Below, piece by piece: positions 26,153 through 34,531 of a DNA stretch of 52,531 nt. Numbering within the stretch: position 1 is the first letter of the stretch; every line of letters begins with the position of its first letter. The stretch comes from an uncultured beta proteobacterium (GTDB taxonomy: Bacteria; Pseudomonadota; Gammaproteobacteria; Burkholderiales; Burkholderiaceae_C). The position numbers were made by a program, and so were the translations under genes. The stretch covers positions 1-52,531 of the forward strand of contig CAJCCO010000017.1 of the NCBI GenBank assembly GCA_903960915.1, read 5' to 3'. Under the pieces are notes generated by a model. The model worked only from the letters and a program-made list of their open reading frames with translations, searched no databases and had not been told where the DNA came from.

Positions 26153-27226
26153 ATGACAGCCTCCATTCGCCACGCCGCACCTGCCCCCATGACCGTTTTC
26201 GAGCGCTACCTCACGATTTGGGTTCTACTTTGCATAGGGGTTGGCATTGCCGCCGGGCAAGGGTTCCCCACCTTGTTTCAAACCATCGCCAGCCTGGAGG
26301 TGGCCCGGGTCAATCTGCCGGTGGGCGTGTTGATCTGGGTCATGATCATCCCCATGCTGGTCAAGGTCGACTTCCATGCCCTGAAAGAAGTGCGGCACCA
26401 CGTGCGCGGTATTGGCGTCACGCTGTTTGTGAACTGGTTGGTTAAGCCCTTCTCCATGGCCTTGTTGGGTTGGTTTTTTATTCGCTATTTGTTCGCCCCT
26501 TTGCTGCCTGCCGACCAGCTTGACAGCTACATGGCGGGTCTGATTTTGCTGGCCGCTGCGCCATGTACGGCCATGGTGTTTGTCTGGAGTCGCCTCACCC
26601 AAGGCGACCCCCTGTTTACCCTGTCACAAGTGGCGCTAAATGACGGCATCATGGTGGTGGCTTTTGCGCCTTTGGTGGCTTTTCTTCTAGGCCTTTCCAG
26701 CATCATCGTGCCCTGGGACACACTGCTGACTTCCGTGGTGCTCTACATTGTGGTGCCGGTCATCCTGGCGCAGCTTTGGCGCCGCACCTTGCTCGCCCAG
26801 GGCCAGGCCAGTTTTGATGCCACTATGGTTCGGCTAGGCCCATGGTCCATCGTGGCCTTGCTGGCCACGCTGGTATTGCTGTTTGCATTTCAGGGCGAGG
26901 CCATTTTGAAGCAGCCGCTGGTCATTGCACTGCTGGCTGTACCCATACTGGTTCAGGTCTTGTTTAACTCGGCACTGGCCTATGGGCTGAACCGCGCATT
27001 GGGCGAAAAACACAACATTGCCGGGCCCTCGGCGCTGATTGGTGCCTCCAATTTTTTTGAGCTGGCGGTAGCCGCTGCCATCAGCCTGTTCGGCTTCAAC
27101 TCGGGTGCAGCATTGGCCACCGTGGTGGGGGTGCTGATTGAAGTGCCGGTGATGCTGTTGGTGGTGCGTATCGTGAACCAGACAAAACCCTGGTACGAAC
27201 GCCATCAAGCGGTTGCAAAGGCTTAA
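26153..27226 (+). CDS. acr3: Acr3-family arsenite efflux permease
   Basis: A 357-residue inner-membrane protein with about ten helices. The block LAAAPCTAMVFVWSRL contains the cysteine conserved and required in Acr3; other signatures are VNLPVGVLIWVMIIPMLVKV and GASNFFELAVAAAISLFG. It exports arsenite using the proton gradient. No Shine-Dalgarno is evident at the first ATG (MTASIRHAAPAP); an ATG 12 codons later (MTVFERYLTIW) is possible. It is the last clear gene of the arsenic operon, 28 bases after arsC, and converges on a GNAT gene. Confidence 0.95.
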   Translation: MTASIRHAAPAPMTVFERYLTIWVLLCIGVGIAAGQGFPTLFQTIASLEVARVNLPVGVLIWVMIIPMLVKVDFHALKEVRHHVRGIGVTLFVNWLVKPFSMALLGWFFIRYLFAPLLPADQLDSYMAGLILLAAAPCTAMVFVWSRLTQGDPLFTLSQVALNDGIMVVAFAPLVAFLLGLSSIIVPWDTLLTSVVLYIVVPVILAQLWRRTLLAQGQASFDATMVRLGPWSIVALLATLVLLFAFQGEAILKQPLVIALLAVPILVQVLFNSALAYGLNRALGEKHNIAGPSALIGASNFFELAVAAAISLFGFNSGAALATVVGVLIEVPVMLLVVRIVNQTKPWYERHQAVAKA

Positions 27227-27391
27227 AAGCGTGAGACGTTGGCCTTGGGATGCTCGCTGTGCGACACCTCAAAGCCATCGGCCACATAGGGCCGGGCCTT
27301 TCATCAGCCAAACGATCACGCAGCCAATGGTTACCGTGAGCACCAGGGTCCAGATAAAAACGACCAGCCCCTTTAAGTTAGGGAAGTGGCT
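27223..27391 (-). pseudogene. Frameshifted remnant of a small membrane protein
   Basis: After the GNAT stop the same minus-strand frame encodes a clear membrane helix (KGLVVFIWTLVLTVTIGCVI, then VWLMKG) and then degenerates. One frame over, the sequence continues with RPYVADGFEVSHSEHPKANV and ends at 27223. Together they read as one small membrane protein broken by a one-base shift near 27300, without a usable start codon. I do not recognise the family. Its last bases overlap the acr3 stop region. Confidence 0.3.
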
Positions 27392-27937
27392 TCACGTCGG
27401 ATGCGACAGATCGGGTAGCCACTTTTGCAGAAATTGTGCCTGCCCCATGGCTGGGTCGAGTTGATAGTTGGCAAACCCGATGCGCTGGTACAGCTTGATC
27501 GCCCCCACATTGCCTTGCAGCACCTCAAGCGTGAGTTTGCAGGCACCACGTTCACGCGCTATTTGCTCTGCCAGTGCCAACATTTTTTCGGCAATGCCCT
27601 GCCCGCGGTAGCCGGGCAAAACGCCCACATCGTGCACGTTGACCAAGGGCTGGCAAGCAAAGGTTGAAAAGCCTTCCAAACAGTTGACCAAGCCAACCGG
27701 CGTGGCTTCTTGCGCGCCTTCAGCGGGGACAAAGGCCAGCACGCTGTAGGCCTGGGGGCGAGCCGCCAGCGCTGACACCAGACGGGTTCGGGCATAGTCA
27801 CTGAGTGCTTCGCCGCCACACATGGGGTCGCGGGCGTAGGCGTCCAGCAGACTCACCAAGGCGCGTGCATGGACTGGATTGGCATAGTCGGCGCGAAGCA
27901 CCTGAAGACTTGATGCGAGGGGTAACGAAATGGACAT
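27392..27937 (-). CDS. GNAT-family N-acetyltransferase
   Basis: A 181-residue acetyltransferase with the acetyl-CoA-binding motif VGVLPGYRGQGIAEKML (Q/RxxGxG/A) and the C-terminal block NVGAIKLYQRIGFANY. The substrate is unknown. It starts two bases after the glmM stop on the same strand, so it belongs to the folP-glmM transcript rather than to the arsenic genes it converges with. GlmM makes glucosamine-1-phosphate, whose acetylation is normally done by GlmU; nothing in this sequence points to that reaction. Confidence 0.85.
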   Translation of the reverse strand: MSISLPLASSLQVLRADYANPVHARALVSLLDAYARDPMCGGEALSDYARTRLVSALAARPQAYSVLAFVPAEGAQEATPVGLVNCLEGFSTFACQPLVNVHDVGVLPGYRGQGIAEKMLALAEQIARERGACKLTLEVLQGNVGAIKLYQRIGFANYQLDPAMGQAQFLQKWLPDLSHPT

Positions 27938-27939
27938 GC

Positions 27940-29271
27940 TCAGACTTTCAGGGTGTCGGCCACACGCTGGGCGCAGGCCTGGGCTTGGGCGGCATCACGT
28001 GCCTCAACCATCACGCGTACCAAGGGTTCGGTGCCACTGGCGCGAAGCAGCAAACGGCCCGTATCGCCCAGTTCAGCTTGAACCTCTTGCGTGGCCTGCA
28101 ACAGGCCAGGGCTGGCTTGCCAGTTTTGACCAGCTTGCAAACGAACATTGATCAGCACCTGCGGAAAAAGGGTCACGCTGGCCAGTAATTCAGCCATGGT
28201 TTTGCCACTGCGCACGCTCGCCTGTAACACCAGCAAGGCAGAGATCAAGCCGTCGCCCGTGGTGTGCTTATCCAAGGCGAGAAGATGCCCTGAGCCTTCA
28301 CCGCCAAGCAGCCACTGCTGTTGCTCAAGGGCTTCAAGCACATAACGGTCGCCCACCTTGGCTCGCACAAACTGCACGCCGCGGCTTTGGAGTGCCACTT
28401 CCACCGCCATATTGGTCATCAGCGTTCCAACGACCCCGGGGAGTTTGTCGCCACGGGTCAACCGGTCATCCGCCATCAGGTAGAGCAGTTCATCGCCGTT
28501 GTACAGGCGCCCCTGGGCATCGACAAGTTGCAAACGGTCGGCATCACCGTCGAGTGCCACGCCAAAATCAGCCTGATGGGCTTTGACCGCTGCCACCAAG
28601 GCTTGTGGGTGTGTGGCGCCCACGCCATCGTTGATATTGAGTCCGTCTGGAGCGCAGCCAATGGCCACGACTTCTGCGCCCAGCTCATGAAATACCTTGG
28701 GCGCAATATGGTAGGCCGCACCATGGGCGGCATCCACCACGATCTTCATGCCCTTGAGGGTCAGGTCATTGGGGAAGGTGCTTTTGCAAAACTCAATGTA
28801 ACGCCCGGCAGCGTCATCCAGGCGGCGGGTTTTACCCAGGCTGGCCGAGTCGGCCCAGACCGGCGCATGGTCGAGTGAAGCCTCTACGGCCAATTCCCAG
28901 CTGTCTGGCAATTTGGTGCCCTGGGCGCTGAAGAACTTGATGCCGTTGTCTGCAAACGGGTTATGGCTGGCGCTGATGACGACACCCAGTGAGGCACGTT
29001 GCGCCCGCGTCAGGTAAGCCACTCCAGGCGTAGGCAAAGGCCCCAACAAAACAACGTCGACCCCGGCAGAGTTGAAGCCACTCTCCAGCGCACTCTCCAG
29101 CATATAACCGGAGATGCGGGTGTCTTTGCCAATAAGCACGGTCGGTCGTGCTTCGGTCTTTTTGAGCACGCGACCGACGGCGTGGGCCAGGCGCAGCACA
29201 AAATCTGGCGTGATGGGGGCCTGACCCACTGTGCCGCGAATACCATCGGTTCCAAAATATTTTCTAGTCAT
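27940..29271 (-). CDS. glmM: Phosphoglucosamine mutase
   Basis: A 443-residue mutase that converts glucosamine-6-phosphate to glucosamine-1-phosphate for peptidoglycan and lipopolysaccharide precursors. The phospho-serine is S102 in [16 protein letters not shown], the metal loop is DGDADR and the sugar-binding loop [18 protein letters not shown]; the phosphate-binding tail is [18 protein letters not shown] lies six to seven bases before the ATG. It sits 29 bases after folP, the common folP-glmM order of proteobacteria. Confidence 0.97.
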   Translation of the reverse strand: MTRKYFGTDGIRGTVGQAPITPDFVLRLAHAVGRVLKKTEARPTVLIGKDTRISGYMLESALESGFNSAGVDVVLLGPLPTPGVAYLTRAQRASLGVVISASHNPFADNGIKFFSAQGTKLPDSWELAVEASLDHAPVWADSASLGKTRRLDDAAGRYIEFCKSTFPNDLTLKGMKIVVDAAHGAAYHIAPKVFHELGAEVVAIGCAPDGLNINDGVGATHPQALVAAVKAHQADFGVALDGDADRLQLVDAQGRLYNGDELLYLMADDRLTRGDKLPGVVGTLMTNMAVEVALQSRGVQFVRAKVGDRYVLEALEQQQWLLGGEGSGHLLALDKHTTGDGLISALLVLQASVRSGKTMAELLASVTLFPQVLINVRLQAGQNWQASPGLLQATQEVQAELGDTGRLLLRASGTEPLVRVMVEARDAAQAQACAQRVADTLKV

Positions 29272-29300
29272 GGCTTGTTCCTACTCCCTTAATTGTTAAT

Positions 29301-30176
29301 TTATTGGGGGACAGCGTTCATCGCCATCCACACCTTGATTGCCTGTACGGTTGGCTTCACATCATGCACGCGAACGATGGAAGCACCACGTTCAAGCGCT
29401 AGCAAAGCGGCCGCCACACTGGGCACCATACGCTCGTGAGCCTCCAAGCCCGTGACGGCACCTAATGAGGATTTTCGAGACCAGCCAGCCAGCACACGGT
29501 AGCCGCTGTCAAGCAACTCGCGCTGACGCGCCAGCAGTTCAAAATTTTGCGCCACGGTTTTACCAAAGCCCACGCCTGGGTCTAACGTTATACGATCTTT
29601 ATGCACACCCAGGGCCTGTAAAGCATGGGCTTGGTGTTGCAGGAAATGATTCACTTGCGCCAGTACGTCTCCCTCCATGGGCACCACCTGCATGCTTTCA
29701 GGCTCTCGGTGCATGTGCATCAGACACACCCCGCAGCTGGAATGCCCAGCCACCACCTGCATGCCGTTTAACGACAGCGCAGGCTCGCGCCAGCGCAAGG
29801 CCCAAATGTCATTGATGATGTCGGCGCCCAGGTCAAGCGCGGCTTGCATGAGCTGTGGCTTGTAGGTATCTACCGAGATGGGCACACCCAGCTTAACTGC
29901 TTCACGCACCACCGGTAGAACTCGGGCTAGCTCATCAGCCAGCGGCAGGGGCTTGGAGCCGGGGCGGGTGGACTCACCACCAATGTCCAAAATATGTGCG
30001 CCCTCTTTGAGCAATAGTTCGCAATGCTGCAGCGCTGCAGACGTTGAGGCGTGCTGGCCACCGTCGGAAAACGAATCCGGCGTGACGTTGACGATACCCA
30101 TGACCTGAGGGGAACGCAGGTCAATCGCAAATCGGGTGGTGTGCCATTTAATGGGTGAGGTCAACAGAAAATCCAT
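29301..30176 (-). CDS. folP: Dihydropteroate synthase
   Basis: A 291-residue TIM-barrel enzyme that joins p-aminobenzoate to the pterin pyrophosphate in folate synthesis and is the sulfonamide target. Visible signatures are VMGIVNVTPDSFSDGG, ILDIGGESTRPGS, ADIINDIWALR and the phosphate loop TLDPGVGFGKT; the C-terminal GASIVRVHDV contains the conserved Arg-x-His. It lies between ftsH and glmM; a hairpin after ftsH suggests partial separation from that gene. Confidence 0.96.
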   Translation of the reverse strand: MDFLLTSPIKWHTTRFAIDLRSPQVMGIVNVTPDSFSDGGQHASTSAALQHCELLLKEGAHILDIGGESTRPGSKPLPLADELARVLPVVREAVKLGVPISVDTYKPQLMQAALDLGADIINDIWALRWREPALSLNGMQVVAGHSSCGVCLMHMHREPESMQVVPMEGDVLAQVNHFLQHQAHALQALGVHKDRITLDPGVGFGKTVAQNFELLARQRELLDSGYRVLAGWSRKSSLGAVTGLEAHERMVPSVAAALLALERGASIVRVHDVKPTVQAIKVWMAMNAVPQ

Positions 30177-30228
30177 GTGAGGAGGGTTGATGTGCAGCCA
30201 GGCTCAGTCGGACTAGCTTACCCCTAAG

Positions 30229-30252
30229 TAAAACGGGGCTGTAATGCCCCGT
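30229..30252 (-). terminator. Hairpin terminator after ftsH
   Basis: Seven-base stem ACGGGGC / GCCCCGT with a six-base loop, 20 bases after the ftsH stop, followed by a short T-run of four. The weak T-run suggests attenuation rather than a full stop before folP. Confidence 0.5.
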
Positions 30253-30272
30253 ATTTGTCTACCCCGGCCAGA

Positions 30273-32195
30273 TCAGGCAGCTGTAGGTGCTGCATCCGGT
30301 TTGACGACAGCAGTGCCACCACCACTGCTGTCACCGCCCGAGGGCGGCACCACGCGGGGGGTCCAGTCCTTGGGGGGCTGCGGCTCTTTGCCAGCCATGA
30401 TGGCGTCGATTTGGTCACTGTCAATGGTTTCCCATTCCATCAAGGCCTTGGCCATGGCGTGCATCTTGTCTTTGTTGTCTTCAATCAGCTGACGCGCCAG
30501 GCTGTATTGCTGATCGATGATGCGGCGCACTTCCGAGTCCACCTTTTGCATGGTTTGCTCGCTCATGTTGGTGGTTTTGGTCACCGAGCGGCCCAAGAAC
30601 ACTTCGCCCTCATTTTCTGCGTACACCATAGGGCCCAACGCGTCAGTCATACCGTAGCGCGTCACCATGTCACGCGCAATATGGGTGGCTCGCTCAAAGT
30701 CGTTGCTGGCACCGGTGGTCATCTGGTTCATGAAGACCTCTTCAGCAATACGGCCACCAAACAACATACTGATTTGGTGCAGCATGTACTCGCTGTCATA
30801 GCTGTAACGGTCTTGTGCGGGCAGGCTCATGGTCACACCCAGCGCACGACCACGAGGAATGATGGTGACTTTGTGGACCGGGTCGCACTTGGACAGCAAC
30901 TTGCCAATCAGGGCATGCCCAGACTCGTGGTAAGCCGTGTTCTGACGCTCAGTCTCCGGCATCACCATGCTCTTGCGCTCAGGGCCCATCAGAATCTTGT
31001 CCTTGGCCTTTTCAAAGTCCTGCATTTCAACGGTTCGGGCATTGCGACGTGCGGCCATCAAGGCTGCTTCGTTGCACAGGTTAGCCAAATCAGCGCCTGA
31101 CATGCCTGGCGTGCCTCGGGCAATGATGCCGGCGTTGACATCCTGGCCCAAAGGCACTTTGCGCATGTGCACGTTGAGAATTTGTTCACGTCCACGAATA
31201 TCTGGCAGCGTGACATAAACCTGGCGGTCAAAGCGGCCGGGACGCAACAAGGCGGCATCCAGAATGTCTGGGCGGTTGGTGGCAGCTACCACGATCACGC
31301 CGACATTGGTTTCAAAACCGTCCATCTCGACCAACATCTGGTTCAAGGTTTGTTCGCGCTCGTCATTGCCACCACCCAAACCTGCGCCACGCTGGCGACC
31401 CACGGCGTCAATCTCGTCAATGAAGATGATGCAAGGTGCGTTTTTCTTGGCGTTTTCGAACATATCGCGAACGCGGGCTGCGCCAACACCCACAAACATC
31501 TCGACAAAATCAGAGCCTGAAATGGAGAAGAAAGGCACTTTAGCCTCGCCAGCAATGCCTTTGGCCAGCAGCGTCTTGCCGGTGCCAGGAGGACCAACCA
31601 GCAGCAAGCCGCGTGGAATACGTCCCCCGAGTTTCTGGAATTTGGCAGGGTCCTTCAGAAAATCGACGACTTCCTTGACTTCTTCCTTCGCCTCGTCGCA
31701 ACCCGCCACATCAGCAAAAGTGACCTGATTGGTGCTTTCGTCCAGCATGCGCGCCTTGCTTTTGCCAAAGCTGAAAGCGCCGCCCTTGCCACCGCCCTGC
31801 ATCTGGCGCATGAAATATACCCAGACACCAATCAGAAGCAGCATGGGACCCCAGCTAACCAGCAAGGTCATGAGCAAAGAGCTTTCTTCGCGGGGTTTGA
31901 CGTCAAATTTGACGTTGTTAGCGATCAGGTCACCAACTAGGCCACGGTCTAGGTAGGTGGCAGTTGTGCGCACCTTGCGGTCATCCGTGGTGACGGCCAC
32001 GATCTCGGTTCCGCCCTGGCCTTCCTGAATAATGGCGCTCTTGATGCGCTTGCCACGGACTTCCTCCAAGAAGTCGGAGTAGCCAAGGGACCCTGCGCCC
32101 GCGCTGCCTCGGTTGTCAAACTGTTTGAAAACAGTAAACAGCACAAGTGCAATGACGAGCCAGACGGCAATTTTCGAAAACCACTGATTATTCAA
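30273..32195 (-). CDS. ftsH: ATP-dependent zinc metalloprotease FtsH
   Basis: A 640-residue membrane AAA+ protease that degrades unstable membrane and cytosolic proteins, including LpxC in enterobacteria. Two N-terminal helices flank a periplasmic domain ([37 protein letters not shown]). The AAA module has Walker [10 protein letters not shown], Walker [12 protein letters not shown] and second-region GRFDRQV; the zinc site is HESGH. The frame is open to 32237, but a TTG at 32195 has GGAG six bases upstream and gives the family N-terminus. It follows rlmE by about 120 bases, the conserved rlmE-ftsH pair. Confidence 0.97.
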   Translation of the reverse strand: MNNQWFSKIAVWLVIALVLFTVFKQFDNRGSAGAGSLGYSDFLEEVRGKRIKSAIIQEGQGGTEIVAVTTDDRKVRTTATYLDRGLVGDLIANNVKFDVKPREESSLLMTLLVSWGPMLLLIGVWVYFMRQMQGGGKGGAFSFGKSKARMLDESTNQVTFADVAGCDEAKEEVKEVVDFLKDPAKFQKLGGRIPRGLLLVGPPGTGKTLLAKGIAGEAKVPFFSISGSDFVEMFVGVGAARVRDMFENAKKNAPCIIFIDEIDAVGRQRGAGLGGGNDEREQTLNQMLVEMDGFETNVGVIVVAATNRPDILDAALLRPGRFDRQVYVTLPDIRGREQILNVHMRKVPLGQDVNAGIIARGTPGMSGADLANLCNEAALMAARRNARTVEMQDFEKAKDKILMGPERKSMVMPETERQNTAYHESGHALIGKLLSKCDPVHKVTIIPRGRALGVTMSLPAQDRYSYDSEYMLHQISMLFGGRIAEEVFMNQMTTGASNDFERATHIARDMVTRYGMTDALGPMVYAENEGEVFLGRSVTKTTNMSEQTMQKVDSEVRRIIDQQYSLARQLIEDNKDKMHAMAKALMEWETIDSDQIDAIMAGKEPQPPKDWTPRVVPPSGGDSSGGGTAVVKPDAAPTAA

Positions 32196-32313
32196 GCGAA
32201 GCTCCAAAAAGGGCGCAAATCTAAAGACCAAACACAACTGGGACCTATTTTAGGCGTTTCAAGGCGGGTCGGCGCCTTAATTAATGCATACAGCCATGGT
32301 ACTTGCAGGGGAT

Positions 32314-33024
32314 TCAGACAGGTTTGAGGCCTATGCCAACCAAAAAGGTTTCAGAAGATTTGTCTCTGGAGGCTTTGGGTTTGATCCGTTTGACCGTGAC
32401 AAAGGTTTCCTTGAAGCGCTTGACCAGCCCTTCATAGCCCCCGCCATTGAATACCTTGGCCACCAAAGCGCCCTGCGGCTTCATGTAATGGCTGGTGAAA
32501 TCTAGCGCAAGCTCAATCAAATGCTCTATGCGGGCCGTGTCTGCCGCGTCAATCCCCGACAAGTTGGGCGCCATGTCAGAAACGACAATATCTGCCAAGC
32601 ACCCCGCCATGGTGGCTGTCAGACGCTGTAGCACTTCGTCTTCACGAAAATCGCCCTGAATAAAGGTGACGCCCTCAATCGGATCCATCGGCAACAGATC
32701 CAGCGCGATGATGGTGCCGTTAAGGGTACCCGCCGCAGCGCCGCCCCCGGTGGCCGTCTTGGGGGACATTTTGCGGCGCACATACTGACTCCAGGCGCCC
32801 GGGGTAGAACCCAGGTCAACGACCAGCTGGCCCGGTTTGATCAAAGCTAGCGTCTCGTCAATTTCCTTGAGTTTGTAGGCAGCCCGTGCGCGGTAACCTT
32901 CTTTTTTCGCGAGTTTGACGTAGGTGTCGTTCACATGGTCGTTGATCCACGCGCGGTTGACTTTGCTGCTGACTTTATTCGTCACTTTTTCAACGGATTT
33001 GCTACTTTTTACTTGAAATTTCAT
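32314..33024 (-). CDS. rlmE: 23S rRNA 2'-O-methyltransferase RlmE (FtsJ/RrmJ)
   Basis: A 236-residue SAM-dependent enzyme that methylates U2552 of 23S rRNA. The SAM motif is VVDLGSTPGAWSQYV; the catalytic K-D-K set is visible as K in AAYKLKEID, D in VVSDMAPNLSG and K in LVAKVFNGGG. An insertion (TATGGGAAAGTLNGTI) between the SAM motif and LDLLPMDP is longer than in the E. coli enzyme. The ATG at 33024 has AAGG five bases upstream; a longer frame to 33054 would overlap the divergent yhbY start. Confidence 0.95.
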   Translation of the reverse strand: MKFQVKSSKSVEKVTNKVSSKVNRAWINDHVNDTYVKLAKKEGYRARAAYKLKEIDETLALIKPGQLVVDLGSTPGAWSQYVRRKMSPKTATGGGAAAGTLNGTIIALDLLPMDPIEGVTFIQGDFREDEVLQRLTATMAGCLADIVVSDMAPNLSGIDAADTARIEHLIELALDFTSHYMKPQGALVAKVFNGGGYEGLVKRFKETFVTVKRIKPKASRDKSSETFLVGIGLKPV

Positions 33025-33052
33025 GTTTACCTTCGTGACCGATAATACCGTC

Positions 33053-33526
33053 ATGCCCCAAATTCAACTCACCCCTGCCCAACGCAAAGAACACCGCGCC
33101 GAAGCCCACCATCTAGACCCCGTGGTGATGGTCGGCGGCGACGGCTTGACTGCTGCTGTCAAAAAAGAGGCCGATGCCGCCTTGAACGCCCATGGACTGA
33201 TCAAAGTGCGCGTTTTCTCTGATGACCGCACGGCCCGCGAGGCCATGTTCCTGACCCTCGCGGACGAACTCAACGCAGCCCCCATTCAGCACATTGGCAA
33301 ACTGCTGGTGCTTTGGCGCCCTGTGCCCGCACGCGAGAAAACAGTGGACGAAAACCGCATGGCCGGTCCGCGTGATTTCAAAGTACTGAAATACAGCAAG
33401 CAAAGTGGCCAACGCCCCGAGGTTAAAACCTTGCGCGTTCTGGGCAATCAGCGACTAACGGCCGGTGGCCAGGTCAAGCGTGCCAAGCCCAAGATGGTCA
33501 GCATCAAGAAACGCAGTCAAACCTGA
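33053..33526 (+). CDS. yhbY: YhbY-family ribosome-assembly RNA-binding protein
   Basis: A 157-residue protein with the CRM domain in its first ~97 residues: LTPAQRKEHRAEAHHLDPVV, then VGGDGLTAAVKKEADAAL and the GxxG-type turn replaced by GKLLVLWRP. YhbY binds pre-50S particles. The C-terminal ~60 residues (FKVLKYSKQSGQRPEVKT, KRAKPKMVSIKKR) are a basic extension beyond the E. coli length. It is divergent from rlmE with 28 bases between the starts, so two rRNA-maturation genes share a control region. Its 3' end overlaps the convergent DUF4149 gene by 10 bases. Confidence 0.92.
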   Translation: MPQIQLTPAQRKEHRAEAHHLDPVVMVGGDGLTAAVKKEADAALNAHGLIKVRVFSDDRTAREAMFLTLADELNAAPIQHIGKLLVLWRPVPAREKTVDENRMAGPRDFKVLKYSKQSGQRPEVKTLRVLGNQRLTAGGQVKRAKPKMVSIKKRSQT

Positions 33527-33936
33527 ACTTCTCGCTGTGGCGTCAGTTGCCACAGCGTCACTGCAGCACAAAGCCACTGACCCAGGTACATCAGGCTGCC
33601 CAGGCTGTGCCAAAAGCGTAAATCTTCCTTGGCTACGATTCTGGGTGCCACAGCAAACTCGACGAGCAAGGCCAGCAGCACCCCCAACAGAATAAAAAGC
33701 GTGGCGATCTGCCCCGCGCTAGCAGGGGATGGGGCCGTCCGGGATCTGGACAACATCAACAGAACCACGCCACACACCACCGAGACCCAGGTTTGAGCCG
33801 TAAACAGGCGGGCAGCCATCTGACCCGCCATGGCAGGGGTAGGTAGATGAACAAATAGCAGAGGAACGACCAAAAAGCCAACCGTGGTCAAGGAAGACCA
33901 CCACAGGGCCGCCAACCAAAGGGGTAAGCGCTGCAT
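33517..33936 (-). CDS. DUF4149-family small membrane protein
   Basis: A 139-residue inner-membrane protein with four predicted helices: LWLAALWWSSLTTVGFLVV, a second around WVSVVCGVVLLML, a third LFILLGVLLALLV and a fourth near the C-terminus. The pattern matches DUF4149, whose function is unknown. It begins directly after the greA stop on the same strand, a common neighbour order in Burkholderiales as far as I know. A GTG one codon earlier is an alternative start. Confidence 0.8.
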   Translation of the reverse strand: MQRLPLWLAALWWSSLTTVGFLVVPLLFVHLPTPAMAGQMAARLFTAQTWVSVVCGVVLLMLSRSRTAPSPASAGQIATLFILLGVLLALLVEFAVAPRIVAKEDLRFWHSLGSLMYLGQWLCAAVTLWQLTPQREVQV

Positions 33937-33940
33937 CACC

Positions 33941-34417
33941 TCAGATGTAACTGACGGTCACCACTTCGTAGTGCTTGACCCCACCAGGTGCCTGAACCTC
34001 AGCGGTATCACCCTGCTCCTTCCCAATCAGTGCGCGTGCTATCGGGCTGCTGATATTGACCAACCCAAGTTTGATATCGGCCTCGTCTTCACCAACGATT
34101 TGGTAGGTGACCTGATCACCCGTATCTTCGTCTTCGAGTTTGACGGTGGCACCAAAAACGACACGCCCCCCTGCGTCAAGCTCCGTAGGATCGATGATTT
34201 GTGCAGCCGACAGCTTGCCTTCGACCTCCTGAATCCGGCCTTCAATAAAACCCTGGCGGTCCTTGGCAGATTCGTACTCGGCGTTCTCGCTCAAGTCACC
34301 TTGTGCACGCGCTTCAGCAATGGCATTGATGACCCAGGGCCGGTCAACCGTCTTGAGTTTATGCAACTCGGCTTTGAGGGTTTCAGCGCCGCGTTTGGTG
34401 ATGGGAATGGTAGCCAC
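33941..34417 (-). CDS. greA: Transcription elongation factor GreA
   Basis: A 158-residue protein, exactly the usual length. The N-terminal coiled coil carries the catalytic acidic tip ([20 protein letters not shown]) that stimulates RNA cleavage in backtracked polymerase; the C-terminal FKBP-like domain has ISISSP-type [17 protein letters not shown]. The frame opens at a TTG at 34429, but a GTG at 34417 with GGAG six bases upstream yields the standard N-terminus [12 protein letters not shown]. It lies after the terminator of the carAB genes. Confidence 0.96.
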   Translation of the reverse strand: MATIPITKRGAETLKAELHKLKTVDRPWVINAIAEARAQGDLSENAEYESAKDRQGFIEGRIQEVEGKLSAAQIIDPTELDAGGRVVFGATVKLEDEDTGDQVTYQIVGEDEADIKLGLVNISSPIARALIGKEQGDTAEVQAPGGVKHYEVVTVSYI

Positions 34418-34458
34418 GTACTGCTCCAATGCAGGTAAAGGGTTAAAGCCAGTTGTAC

Positions 34459-34493
34459 AAAAAAGAGACCGCCGGGTGTTGCCATCCGGCGGT
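34459..34493 (-). terminator. Rho-independent terminator after carB
   Basis: Eight-base stem ACCGCCGG / CCGGCGGT with a 10-base loop, followed on the minus strand by CTC and six Ts. It separates carB from greA. Confidence 0.85.
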
Positions 34494-34531
34494 TTTCGTT
34501 ACTTTGATTATGCCGGATTGTGCGCCAGGCA

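Noticed and set aside
30255..31100. A 281-codon plus-strand frame
   Set aside because: Antisense to ftsH, no recognisable domain or ribosome site.
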